Below, piece by piece: positions 7,633-15,549 of a DNA stretch of 64,000 nucleotides (positions within the stretch are counted from its first letter, which is position 1; every line of letters starts with the position of its first letter). The DNA is taken from positions 62,001-126,000 of the forward strand of contig NZ_JABFNK010000005.1 of NCBI RefSeq assembly GCF_020386975.1, given 5' to 3'. The stretch comes from Thermococcus bergensis. GTDB lineage: Archaea; Methanobacteriota_B; Thermococci; Thermococcales; Thermococcaceae. The notes below the pieces were generated by a model that was not told the DNA's origin, made no database searches, and worked only from the letters and a program-made list of their open reading frames with translations. A program made the translations under genes and the position numbers.

Positions 7633-8139
7633 TTACCATGGAACGCTTTTCCATCCCAGCTTGTACGCTAAAACGTTAGCTCCCCAATGAATGAATGGAG
7701 TCACAACGAGAAGGAACAGAACCTGTCCGGTTGTGAGAGTCTTTATTGGATAAGCTAAAACCAGTGCAGAAACTAAAAAGCCCCATTGGTCGAGACCAAC
7801 TGCCGGATAACCTCTCTCCATGCCTACCCGTCTCTTGACAAAGCTACCGACTAGATCTCCAAGAAGGGCTCCAAAGGAGAGCGCAAAGGCAAGCTTTAAG
7901 GCGAGAGAAAAAGAGCCGTAGAAATCGGGCTTGAGGTAATACTGGATAATCCCAACTAAAACCCCTGCACAGAGTCCCCCAAAAAAGCCTCTCCAGGTTT
8001 TTCCATCGCCGAGAATTCGCCTTCCGTCAGTAAAATTTTTTCCAAAGTCTATTGGTTTTTTGCCCCTGAAAATTACCGGGGAAGCGTTTGCAAAGTATGC
8101 CGGGAGAATGTACCACAGGGCTTCCAACAGCTCGTTCAT
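7633..8139 (-). CDS. carS: CDP-archaeol synthase CarS
   Basis: An integral membrane enzyme of 168 residues that transfers CMP from CTP to unsaturated archaetidic acid, giving CDP-archaeol, the precursor of archaeal polar lipids. It has about five hydrophobic segments, a conserved IFRGKKPIDFGKNF and GDGKTWRGFFGG near the N-terminus, and the LLGDLVGSFVKRRVGMERG and GLDQWGFL motifs shared with the CdsA superfamily. It lies 62 bp upstream of moaD on the same strand. The start has no strong ribosome binding site in view. Confidence 0.92.
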   Translation of the reverse strand: MNELLEALWYILPAYFANASPVIFRGKKPIDFGKNFTDGRRILGDGKTWRGFFGGLCAGVLVGIIQYYLKPDFYGSFSLALKLAFALSFGALLGDLVGSFVKRRVGMERGYPAVGLDQWGFLVSALVLAYPIKTLTTGQVLFLLVVTPFIHWGANVLAYKLGWKSVPW

Positions 8140-8172
8140 TTGACCACCGTTTTAATTATTCTTGGCTCGTTT

Positions 8173-8706
8173 TTAAGGGTTTTCACTATTTAGCTTTTCT
8201 TCGAGGCACTCAAGAAGGGCTTTAAGGACTTTTTCATCCTCATGTTTCAGAAATATATTTAAGATTTTTTCCGTAATCGCGTTTCTTTGGAGTGCAAATT
8301 CTATTCTCTGCCTTATTTTCTCTGCCTCTTCGCTTTTATCGTTTTCCACTTCCTTCAAAGCCTTCAAAAGGTTTTCTCTGGTTTGCTTGACGTCTTCCTC
8401 TATTTTTTTGTAGTACGCCTCTTTTCTCCACTCTTGGATGTTTTTTATTGCAGTGTAATACGCCTTTTTGTCACCTGGCTTTTTGATCCTTTTCACGAGC
8501 CCGATATTTTCTAAGAGCTTCAGTGCGGTGCTCACGTGAGAAAGCGAGTATCCACTCCTCTCGGCAATTTCTCCTAGGCTTAACGGTTCGTCTTCAAAGA
8601 AGAGAACTCCGTATATATATCCGTAGAGCTCACTTAACCCGAATCTTCTTGCGGTATTTGCGAAGTGCTCCATCATGATCCTTTTAGCTTCCTCAACTCC
8701 CACCAT
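8173..8706 (-). CDS. MarR/GbsR-type winged-helix transcriptional regulator
   Basis: A 177-residue protein with a winged helix-turn-helix (SLGEIAERSGYSLSHVSTALKLLENIGLVKRI, about residues 42-74) followed by a charged helical C-terminal half (about 80-177) likely for dimerisation. Organisation resembles GbsR-like regulators. Its ATG overlaps the stop of the upstream 74-residue gene, so the two form an operon. A 24-base perfect palindrome overlaps the promoter of that operon, and a near-identical palindrome sits at the promoter of the RND exporter at 13303. The simplest reading is that this protein represses its own operon and the exporter; that is inference. Confidence 0.8.
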   Translation of the reverse strand: MVGVEEAKRIMMEHFANTARRFGLSELYGYIYGVLFFEDEPLSLGEIAERSGYSLSHVSTALKLLENIGLVKRIKKPGDKKAYYTAIKNIQEWRKEAYYKKIEEDVKQTRENLLKALKEVENDKSEEAEKIRQRIEFALQRNAITEKILNIFLKHEDEKVLKALLECLEEKLNSENP

Positions 8707-8930
8707 TATCCCTCCTCAATGATCAGCACTTCAGCATACAAAGCTGAGCTTTCATTCAAAAGTTTATTCTTGAGCTTTGAAAGCTCATGAATATCTTGTA
8801 CCTTAACTTTAACGATTATATCGTAATCTCCATAAAGCCTGTGCGCTTCTAATACGCATGGAAAGGAATTCAAGCTTTTCATAATTTCACTATTATCTCC
8901 CTTTGTGACTAGTAGTATGAAGGCTTTCAT
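8706..8930 (-). CDS. Stand-alone Lrp/AsnC RAM-domain protein
   Basis: A 74-residue protein consisting only of the ligand-binding/oligomerisation (RAM) domain of Lrp/AsnC regulators: MKAFILLVTKGDNSEIM, then LYGDYDIIVKVKVQDIHELSKLKNKL. There is no DNA-binding domain. Such small proteins often form pentamers or decamers of dimers and may sense amino acids or modulate another regulator. Its stop overlaps the start of the winged-helix regulator, so they are translationally coupled, suggesting it tunes that partner (inference). Confidence 0.8.
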   Translation of the reverse strand: MKAFILLVTKGDNSEIMKSLNSFPCVLEAHRLYGDYDIIVKVKVQDIHELSKLKNKLLNESSALYAEVLIIEEG

Positions 8931-8967
8931 GCCTCATCAAAACCTTTATCGTGCTTTCAAGTTATAA

Positions 8968-8991
8968 AACTTTCGGAAATTTCCGAAAGTT
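8968..8991. promoter_or_regulatory. Perfect 24-bp palindromic operator overlapping the BRE/TATA of the regulator operon
   Basis: The half-site AACTTTCGGAAA is followed by its exact reverse complement. On the minus strand the palindrome runs directly into a TATA-like TTTTATAAC, about 35 bases before the ATG at 8930, so a bound protein would block TBP/TFB. The same core, CTTTCGGAA-2-TTCCGAAAG, recurs at 13260-13279. Confidence 0.75.
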
Positions 8992-9028
8992 ATGGGGGGA
9001 AATAAACGGGAGTATGTGGAATAACCCT

Positions 9029-10611
9029 TTAGACTTTTGTTTTCCTTTTCTGGTTCATAGCTTCGTGAAACATTCTTAGATAAGCCATGACGTGACGCGT
9101 ATAAACCTCTTCGAGAATTCTAATAGTGCTCTCGTCAAGCTTCTTCGCGGAGTTTAATATTCTCTTCTGAACAAGAAAGCTCTCCACTGGAAGCTTCAGA
9201 AAGTTCTTTATGTAGTGAGGCATCCTTCGGACAACGTAGCCTTTAGCGCTGCTCAGAACGGGCTTTGAATACTCCTCAGCTTTCCCCATAACGCTATGAA
9301 GCCACTTCTTGAAGTAAAACATATACGTCTTTTCCCTACTTTCAAAGTACAGCCTCCAGAGCTTTTCTTTTGTTCTGATTACCGGTCGTAGAACGTCATA
9401 AAGATCCCAATTAAGTGTCAAAAGAGACCTCTCTTTGAGTGCCTTATAGAAGGAGTCACTGCCAGGCAGTGGAGTGTATATTGATATCTGGAGGGCATCT
9501 AAACCATGATCACCGAGCATTTGAACGAACTTGTAAGTTGCTTTTCTGTCTTTCCTTGACTCGTAGGGTGCTCCAATAATGACTCCGCCATAAGTGATTA
9601 TTCCCTGCTCGCTGAGCAGTTGAACAGCTCTCAGTGTGTCATTCTTTCTTAACCCCTTTCTCATGCTATTAAGAACTTCTTCACTTCCAGATTCAATTCC
9701 CATAAAAGCAACTCTAACACCTGCATCCGCAAGCTTTTTGGCAATTTCGGGATGTTTTGATATTATATCTGCCCTTATCTGTATGATAAAGTTAATCTCG
9801 TTGAGCCCGTTCTCTATTATAGCATCGAGAAGCTTAAGCCTCTCTTCATATTTGAAGGGAACAACGAAGTTATCATCAACAAAGAAAACCCAGTTGTAGC
9901 CGAGGCTTTTTATGAAGCCCAGCTCTTCAATTACCCTCTCATTGCTCTTGAATCTCCATGCGTGCCCCCACATCGCCGAGGCACTGCAGAACTCACAGTT
10001 GTAAGGGCATCCCCTTGAAGTCTCCACAGAGGCTATCCTTGCGTTTTCCCCGAGAATTGTTGCCCTGTATGTTTTTGAATCAACAAGGTCATAGGCGGGC
10101 ATTGGAAGCTCATCAAGGTTAACGATTGGCTCCGGTAGGAGACTTTCACGTCCCCTTTTTCCACATAAGCTATCCCCTTAACATTTCTTATGCTCCCTCT
10201 CTCCTTCAATGCTTTAACCAGCTCCTGAAACGTGTTTTCTCCCTCTCCTATAACTACTGCATCGACCCCTTCGCGTAGAACGAGAGGATATGTAAAGGTC
10301 GAGTGATGACCTCCGAAGACCACAAAAGAATCAAGCCCCTCTTCTCGCATTCTTCTAACGATTCTCAGAGAGGGATTCACATAGGTGGATGCTATGGTTG
10401 TGAAGCCCACAATGTCTGGGTCAAATGCCTCTATCTCCGCCACGGTCTCCTCTTCCGCCAGTCCCCTTGCCTCCGCGTCTATGACCTTTACCTCGGCGAC
10501 TTCCCTAATGGCTCCGGCAAGAGATAAGATCCCCAACGGAGGAGCTATGTATCCGTAAGCCGATGCATATCCGCTCTTTCCCGGGTTTGTCCTGACAAGG
10601 GCAACTTTCAT
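9029..10611 (-). pseudogene. B12-binding radical SAM protein, split by a one-base frameshift near 10120
   Basis: The N-terminal part (start 10611) is a cobalamin-binding domain with PPLGILSLAGAI, VIDAEARGL, FVVFGGHHSTFTYP and VVIGEGENTF. It drifts out of frame near 10120 and stops at 10033. The C-terminal part is a radical SAM domain with the cluster motif SRGCPYNCEFCSA, followed by FVDDNFVV, MGIESGSEEVLNSMRKG and IIGAPYESRKD, ending at 9029. In the second frame the protein would continue as PIVNLDELPMPAYDLVDSKT, exactly the linker found in this family, so one missing base explains the break. Full length would be about 527 residues. It could be a real mutation, a sequencing error, or less likely programmed shifting. 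These enzymes often do methyl transfer or lipid/cofactor chemistry; the substrate is unknown. Confidence 0.8.
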
Positions 10612-10665
10612 TTTTCATCCCCTAAATCATAGTTCTAACTTGAGGTGTATAACTTTTTTGCCCGC

Positions 10666-12273
10666 TCAATAATCTTCCATAAGGCTCGGCTGAGAATACC
10701 AGCGGTGTTCTTCTACCTCAGTCCGAATATCGAGCGGCTCAAGAGGCTTTACCTCGTAGCCCTTACTTTTGCCCCACTTCTCTATCTGCCTTATGACGAT
10801 CCGAGTTCCAAGCCTCGCCAGCGGGTAGAAAGGTATTAGGAATGGGTTGTTTTTCATAACTGCGGGCAGGCCCCTTGTGACTTCCTTCATCATGTGCTTC
10901 CAAGCGTAGTAGAGGTGGAGGAACTGGCCGTAGGTTATCATCTCGTCGATCTGGTAGAAATCCTGGTTCTTGAGCATGCCCATCGGAACGAATGCCAGTG
11001 GCGTCACAGTGAAGTGCGCTCTACTACCGAGCTTCTCCTCAAGCTCCCTCTCCATCGTGACTATTAGCTGGGCAGTCATTATCTCGTCGTCATCAGTGTC
11101 GCCAGGCAATCCCAGAATCGTTGTGTATGCAGGGAACCAGTAGTTTTTGTTGAAGACGTACGTCCCGTTGAGGAGAACCCAGGGCCACTCCTCCGGTGAG
11201 AAGGGCTTCATCTTGTTGTTCATGTACTTCCCGATGAGCCTCGGCGAGGCCGTCTCAAAGCCGACTTGAATGCCTATCCAGTGATTCGGACCAGCGTCAA
11301 CGATGCGGGAGATTTCCTCTATCATTCCTGGAGCGGCCAGGGCACCGGCAACGGCCCCGTGGGTCGGGTTCACGTTCTTCGTGTATTTTCTAGCTATTTC
11401 AAACAGCTCAACAACGGCCTCAGCATTCGGGTAGAAGTTCTTCTTATCCTCGACGCGGTAGAGGAACACGTCCTCGCTGTGGAACCAGGCGTGATCGATT
11501 CCAGAGTTTACGTTGAGCCTTATCTCCTCTTCTATCCTCTCCAGCGGTATGTGGCGGGCAACCCTCAGGTTCGGCTCGCAGAAGCGGCAGCCCCTTCCAC
11601 AGCCCCTCATCACCTCGACGAGACCCTTATACGAGGGCGCCACTATCGTCGGGATCTGCTCGACCCGCGGCCAGCCCTTGATAAAGATAGTCTCGTCGGC
11701 GCCCCCGCTCTCGATGTCCCTGAAGAGCTCCCCAGCAACGTGGTCGACTTCTCCGATTACCACGTGGTCTATCCTCAGCTTCTCCTTCTCCTCCCTTCTG
11801 AAGTCAACCTGCCAAGCCCCCGGCCCGCCGACGACGATTTTGAAGTCCAGCTTTTTGGTCTCCCTTATGCGGTTTATCCTTTCCACGAGCTCAATGAACT
11901 TGACTTTGGTGTAGTTCGTCCACTTGCCGCCGTTTGTGAACATCATGCTGACCGGCCCCAGACCGAGAGGATCCATCTCGTAGAGTGCAACGATCGTGGT
12001 GTCTTTGTCTATGAACTGCTCAACCTTGCGCGGGTGGGCGACTACCACTTCGTCCCTTCTGAAGCCGTCCCGGAGAAGGGCCGCCTCGACCTTCCTGAGG
12101 CCGTAGGGCGCTTGAGTCAGAACGCCGTTCTCATCGGGCAACTGGGTGTCAAAAAACCTGAAAACCCACTTCGGGAGCTTGTCGTAGGGTGCACAGCCGA
12201 GAAAGTCTAGCAGAGGTACGTCGTGGTATGTGCTCGTTAGAGTTTCGTCAGTAGTCAAGACTATTCTGGTCAT
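10666..12273 (-). CDS. B12-binding-type radical SAM protein, unusually GC-rich
   Basis: A 535-residue radical SAM protein. The cluster motif is MRGCGRGCRFCEP (about residues 224-236), preceded by a region like a cobalamin-binding domain (DFKIVVGGPGAWQVDF, HVVIGEVDHV). Later motifs include the GFETASPRLIGKYM and TILGLPGDTDDDEI segments common to the MiaB/BchE-like group. Start at 12273 follows GGTGAG; a weaker ATG lies at 12288. Base composition is clearly higher in G+C than neighbours (36 of 60 in the block 11641-11700 against about 25 of 60 in the exporter gene), suggesting transfer from a higher-GC Thermococcales. Reaction unknown. Confidence 0.85.
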   Translation of the reverse strand: MTRIVLTTDETLTSTYHDVPLLDFLGCAPYDKLPKWVFRFFDTQLPDENGVLTQAPYGLRKVEAALLRDGFRRDEVVVAHPRKVEQFIDKDTTIVALYEMDPLGLGPVSMMFTNGGKWTNYTKVKFIELVERINRIRETKKLDFKIVVGGPGAWQVDFRREEKEKLRIDHVVIGEVDHVAGELFRDIESGGADETIFIKGWPRVEQIPTIVAPSYKGLVEVMRGCGRGCRFCEPNLRVARHIPLERIEEEIRLNVNSGIDHAWFHSEDVFLYRVEDKKNFYPNAEAVVELFEIARKYTKNVNPTHGAVAGALAAPGMIEEISRIVDAGPNHWIGIQVGFETASPRLIGKYMNNKMKPFSPEEWPWVLLNGTYVFNKNYWFPAYTTILGLPGDTDDDEIMTAQLIVTMERELEEKLGSRAHFTVTPLAFVPMGMLKNQDFYQIDEMITYGQFLHLYYAWKHMMKEVTRGLPAVMKNNPFLIPFYPLARLGTRIVIRQIEKWGKSKGYEVKPLEPLDIRTEVEEHRWYSQPSLMEDY

Positions 12274-12353
12274 AGCACTCACCTTCATATATATGTAAAA
12301 AAATTTGCATATTTAAGCTTATCGTATTGCCTTATAATGGGACTTTTTTTCAG

Positions 12354-13222
12354 GGGCGTGTTTAGTTTCACCCCCTGTTATTTAAACAGTATTTGACTCT
12401 GAGGAGGATTTTCAGACCATAACACATTACCCCAAGCAGGATTCGGGTTACAGTAGTCTTTTTCAGAAAACAGGGGATCCTACTGCCAAACCACGTTGTA
12501 AACGCACCCCAGAACCCCTCATGAGGATTCCTATGCCTGTACTCTTCTTCAGAAAACACTCTGTCTCTCTTCTTACTACCAAAACCACCTGGAGCGTTCT
12601 TAGTTTTCTTAACAATCGGCCGATAACCCTTTTCCACCACAGTGTTCAGAACTTTCTTTGAATCATAAGCCCCATCAGCATAAAAATTCCCAGAACCCCC
12701 CGGCAGGAGTTCAATCAGCTCGTTCTCAGAAGTTGTGATCTTCACAGCAACCGGATACAGTAAACCCGGCAGGATTCTCGTTATTGCCTGAACTTCTATC
12801 CTACCCTTTTTTTATTTGTAATAATGGTTGAGTCTGCTTGAGTGCTGGCGTAGGGTAATTTCTGGAGTTTTTTCAGGAGGTGGTTTGTCAGTTCTTCGAG
12901 GTTCAGCTTTTTCTCCCAGTTGTGGAGGGTTGAGTAGTGAATGTTTGCTCCGAAGAATTTTCTGCCGTAGTGCTGGGCGTCTCTGAGGGGTAGGTTGTAG
13001 TATTGTTTAAAGAGGAGTATTGCCAGTATTGTTTTTACTGGAAATTTTTTGGATTTTGGCAGGTTCTTCAGCTTTCCTTCTGATTCGAAGTCTGCTAAAA
13101 CGTCAAGAATTGCGAATGCCACGCTTTCAGGGTCTTTGAGTCTGTGATCCCATCTGGGGATCACGACAACCACCTGAAAGAATTCAGCAAAAACCCTAAT
13201 AAAGGTTACTATAAACACGCCC
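12354..13222 (-). mobile_element. DDE-type IS (type A), copy 2, 869 bp
   Basis: Same length and ends as copy 1 (GGGCGTGTTTA at 12354; TAAACACGCCC ending at 13222), on the minus strand. Flanks TTTTTTCAG (left) and CTCTTTCAG (right) match at 7 of 9 positions, so the target duplication is either decayed or was scrambled by recombination. It lies 12 bases upstream of the likely TATA box of the RND exporter gene and separates that operon from whatever was upstream. Confidence 0.92.
12368..13218 (-). CDS. IS type A transposase, copy 2, joined by a -1 frameshift
   Basis: Nearly identical to copy 1, with the same split: first frame from a GTG at 13218 to a stop at 12796, second frame to 12368. The A7 run in coding orientation is at 12807-12813. 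Substitutions relative to copy 1 are few (for example FFQVV for FFRVV and RHRNP for RRRNP) and none breaks the DDE residues. Conservation of the run in both copies argues the shift is part of normal expression. Confidence 0.85.
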
Positions 13223-13259
13223 CTCTTTCAGTAAAGTTTTTAAGCAATATCCTCAAAAT

Positions 13260-13279
13260 CTTTCGGAAAATTCCGAAAG
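13260..13279. promoter_or_regulatory. Palindromic operator at the start of the exporter operon
   Basis: CTTTCGGAA, two bases, then TTCCGAAAG: a 9-2-9 inverted repeat matching the core of the palindrome at 8968-8991. A TATA-like GTTTTTAAG at about 13236-13244 puts the expected transcription start near or inside this site, so binding should repress. It is 24 bases before the exporter ATG. Confidence 0.7.
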
Positions 13280-13302
13280 TTCAAAAGTCTAGAGGTGAGA
13301 AA

Positions 13303-15549
13303 ATGCTCAAGAAGCTTGCGAGGATAATAGTGAAATACAGGGTGGCATTTTCATTGATAGCCATATTCTTGCTAATTCTCTCTCTATACGGAGTTCAGTT
13401 GCTAGAATTTGAGAGTGACCTTACTAAACAGCTCCCTCAAGATTTACCGGCGGTGAGGGACTATTTGACACTCCAAAATGAATTTCAAAGTGGAGATTCT
13501 GCGCTTATAATTGTTAAGGTGGCTTCTATCGAAGAGGGTGGTGTCTACGATATCCGAGACCCCGAGGTGATAAAGTCAATCTACGAACTCGAGGAGCGTT
13601 TAAGGGAGCATGAATACGTAACGAACACAATGAGCATTGCTGATATTTTTATTCAAATTCTTGGTAGATTGCCTGAAAACGAAGAAGAGGTTAAATTCGT
13701 TTTAAATACCCTGCCTCCAGAAGCCCTGCAGGGGTTAATAAGTTCTGATTACAGAGCAACAATGGTGATAGCCACCCTTACAGCCGGCTCTGGTTCTCAA
13801 GCGGTGCAGAGAATTTATGAGGACATTGAGAGGGATATAAACCAGGTAAGGTTTCCAAAAAATGTAGAAGTCATTCAGACGGGAACAATTGGAATTGCAC
13901 ACAGGATTTTGGCGATGCTTCAGAGTGATTTGAGTAGAACGATGGCAATTGCCCTTCTTTTCGTGGCTTTTCTGTTGATCTACTTCTACAGGTCAGTTTT
14001 TAGGGCAATGCTGCCCTTGATACCTCTAGTATTTGGCGTAATGATGACCCTCGGTTTTATGGGTCTTCTCGGGATTCCAATAGACATGGTAACTACCGTA
14101 GTTGGGGCAATGATAGTTGGAATGGGTATTGACTACGGTGTTCACGTAACCAACCGTTATTTTGAGGAGAGGAAAAAAGGTAGCGGTATTGAAGAAGCTG
14201 CGGAAGAAGCGGTAGCGGAGACGGGAAAAGCCCTGTTGGGAGCGGCTTTGACAACTATAGCTGGATTTTCTGCGTTGGCTCTTTCAATTTTGCCTTCCCT
14301 TCGCAGGTTGAGTTTTGTCCTAATAATGGGTCTCAGCTTGGCGGCGGTAAACGCTGTTGTGATAACTCCTTCTCTTATAATCCTCTACGAAGATGTTGTA
14401 ATGAAAATTAAAGGAAAGCACGAAGTTCCTGAGATAAGGGCACATTCGGGCTTTATTGCAAAGTTCTTTAACACTCTGGGAAGAACCATTAAGAGGCATC
14501 CAAAAACAACCCTCACGGCTGTCTCTCTAATGACTATCGTGTTTCTTTATGGCCTAACTCAGGTAACAACGGAAGTTAGACTGGAAAAAATGATTCCTGA
14601 GGGCATACCGGAAATTGAAGCTATGAAGGATGTTAGATATGAATTCGGCGGCCAAGACCAGGTGAATTTAATAGTGAAGGCAGATGATGTGAGAGACCCA
14701 TCAGTAGTTAGGGCTATTTATCGCTTTGAGCAGGAAATACTTGCCGATTCTCACTACAACAACGTCTTTGAGACCAACAGCATAGCTGATGCAGTCGTTA
14801 GAAAATATGGATACATCCCAGAAGACAAAGAAAAAATAAAGGCTGCCATAGAAGAGGGGGGAGCTTCTGTAAATGACGACTACTCGATGACACTAATTCA
14901 GCTGAAGGGGAACTTTGGTGAGGCTAATCCAGAGGATTTTAGGGCCATTATGCGCTATTTTGAAGAACAGGCAAAAAGTGCGGATCTTCCACCTGGAGTT
15001 GAAATGCGGCTAGCGGGCGATTTATATTTGAACTACGTTTTAGATAACCTAACCAATCAAGAGCTTGGTAAGATATCCACCTACGGTAGCATTTTTGTTG
15101 TGCTGGTAGTTGTACTGCTTTTCAGAAGACCGCTGGTTTCAATTGCAATGGTACTGCCCATGTTCCTTGGTGCCCTTTGGACCGTTGGTTACATGGGGCT
15201 CGCGGGCATACCTTTCACTCAAACTTTAGCAGGTGTTATCTCTATGATAGTTGGTCTCGGAGTTGATTACGGAATGCACCTTACCCACAGGTTTTTGGAA
15301 GAACTTAGGGAAGGCAATCCGTATCCCATAATCTCCGCCCTTGAAGGAGTTGGCCCCGGAATTTTGGTTGGAGCTCTAACGACAGCTGGAGGGTTTTTAG
15401 CTCTGCTTAGTGGTGAGCTCACCACAATACACGACTTTGGAAAGACCTTGGCTGTTGGAATCCTCGCTTCAATGTTTGCCGCTTTCACGGTAACACCTGC
15501 TTTGCTCCAGCTGTTTTATGGAAAAAAGATAAGGGGTGAGGAAAAATGA
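13303..15549 (+). CDS. RND-superfamily exporter, MMPL/HAE3 type
   Basis: A 748-residue membrane transporter with the two-fold RND layout: an N-terminal membrane helix, a large extracytoplasmic loop, six helices, then a repeat of the pattern. The TM4 signatures VGMGIDYGVHVTNR (about residue 273) and VGLGVDYGMHLTHR (about 652) carry the proton-relay Asp of this family. Archaeal HAE3/MMPL proteins export hydrophobic compounds or lipids; the substrate here is unknown. Start at 13303 follows AGAGGTGAG. It overlaps the next gene by 4 bases, forming an operon with CARDB-type and LEA14-like membrane proteins. The palindrome at 13260 probably controls it. Confidence 0.9.
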   Translation: MLKKLARIIVKYRVAFSLIAIFLLILSLYGVQLLEFESDLTKQLPQDLPAVRDYLTLQNEFQSGDSALIIVKVASIEEGGVYDIRDPEVIKSIYELEERLREHEYVTNTMSIADIFIQILGRLPENEEEVKFVLNTLPPEALQGLISSDYRATMVIATLTAGSGSQAVQRIYEDIERDINQVRFPKNVEVIQTGTIGIAHRILAMLQSDLSRTMAIALLFVAFLLIYFYRSVFRAMLPLIPLVFGVMMTLGFMGLLGIPIDMVTTVVGAMIVGMGIDYGVHVTNRYFEERKKGSGIEEAAEEAVAETGKALLGAALTTIAGFSALALSILPSLRRLSFVLIMGLSLAAVNAVVITPSLIILYEDVVMKIKGKHEVPEIRAHSGFIAKFFNTLGRTIKRHPKTTLTAVSLMTIVFLYGLTQVTTEVRLEKMIPEGIPEIEAMKDVRYEFGGQDQVNLIVKADDVRDPSVVRAIYRFEQEILADSHYNNVFETNSIADAVVRKYGYIPEDKEKIKAAIEEGGASVNDDYSMTLIQLKGNFGEANPEDFRAIMRYFEEQAKSADLPPGVEMRLAGDLYLNYVLDNLTNQELGKISTYGSIFVVLVVVLLFRRPLVSIAMVLPMFLGALWTVGYMGLAGIPFTQTLAGVISMIVGLGVDYGMHLTHRFLEELREGNPYPIISALEGVGPGILVGALTTAGGFLALLSGELTTIHDFGKTLAVGILASMFAAFTVTPALLQLFYGKKIRGEEK

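Noticed and set aside
11266-12210. Plus-strand open frame of 314 codons opposite the GC-rich radical SAM gene
   Set aside because: Antisense frame opened by high GC; no ribosome binding site and no recognisable domain, while the minus strand encodes a clear radical SAM protein.
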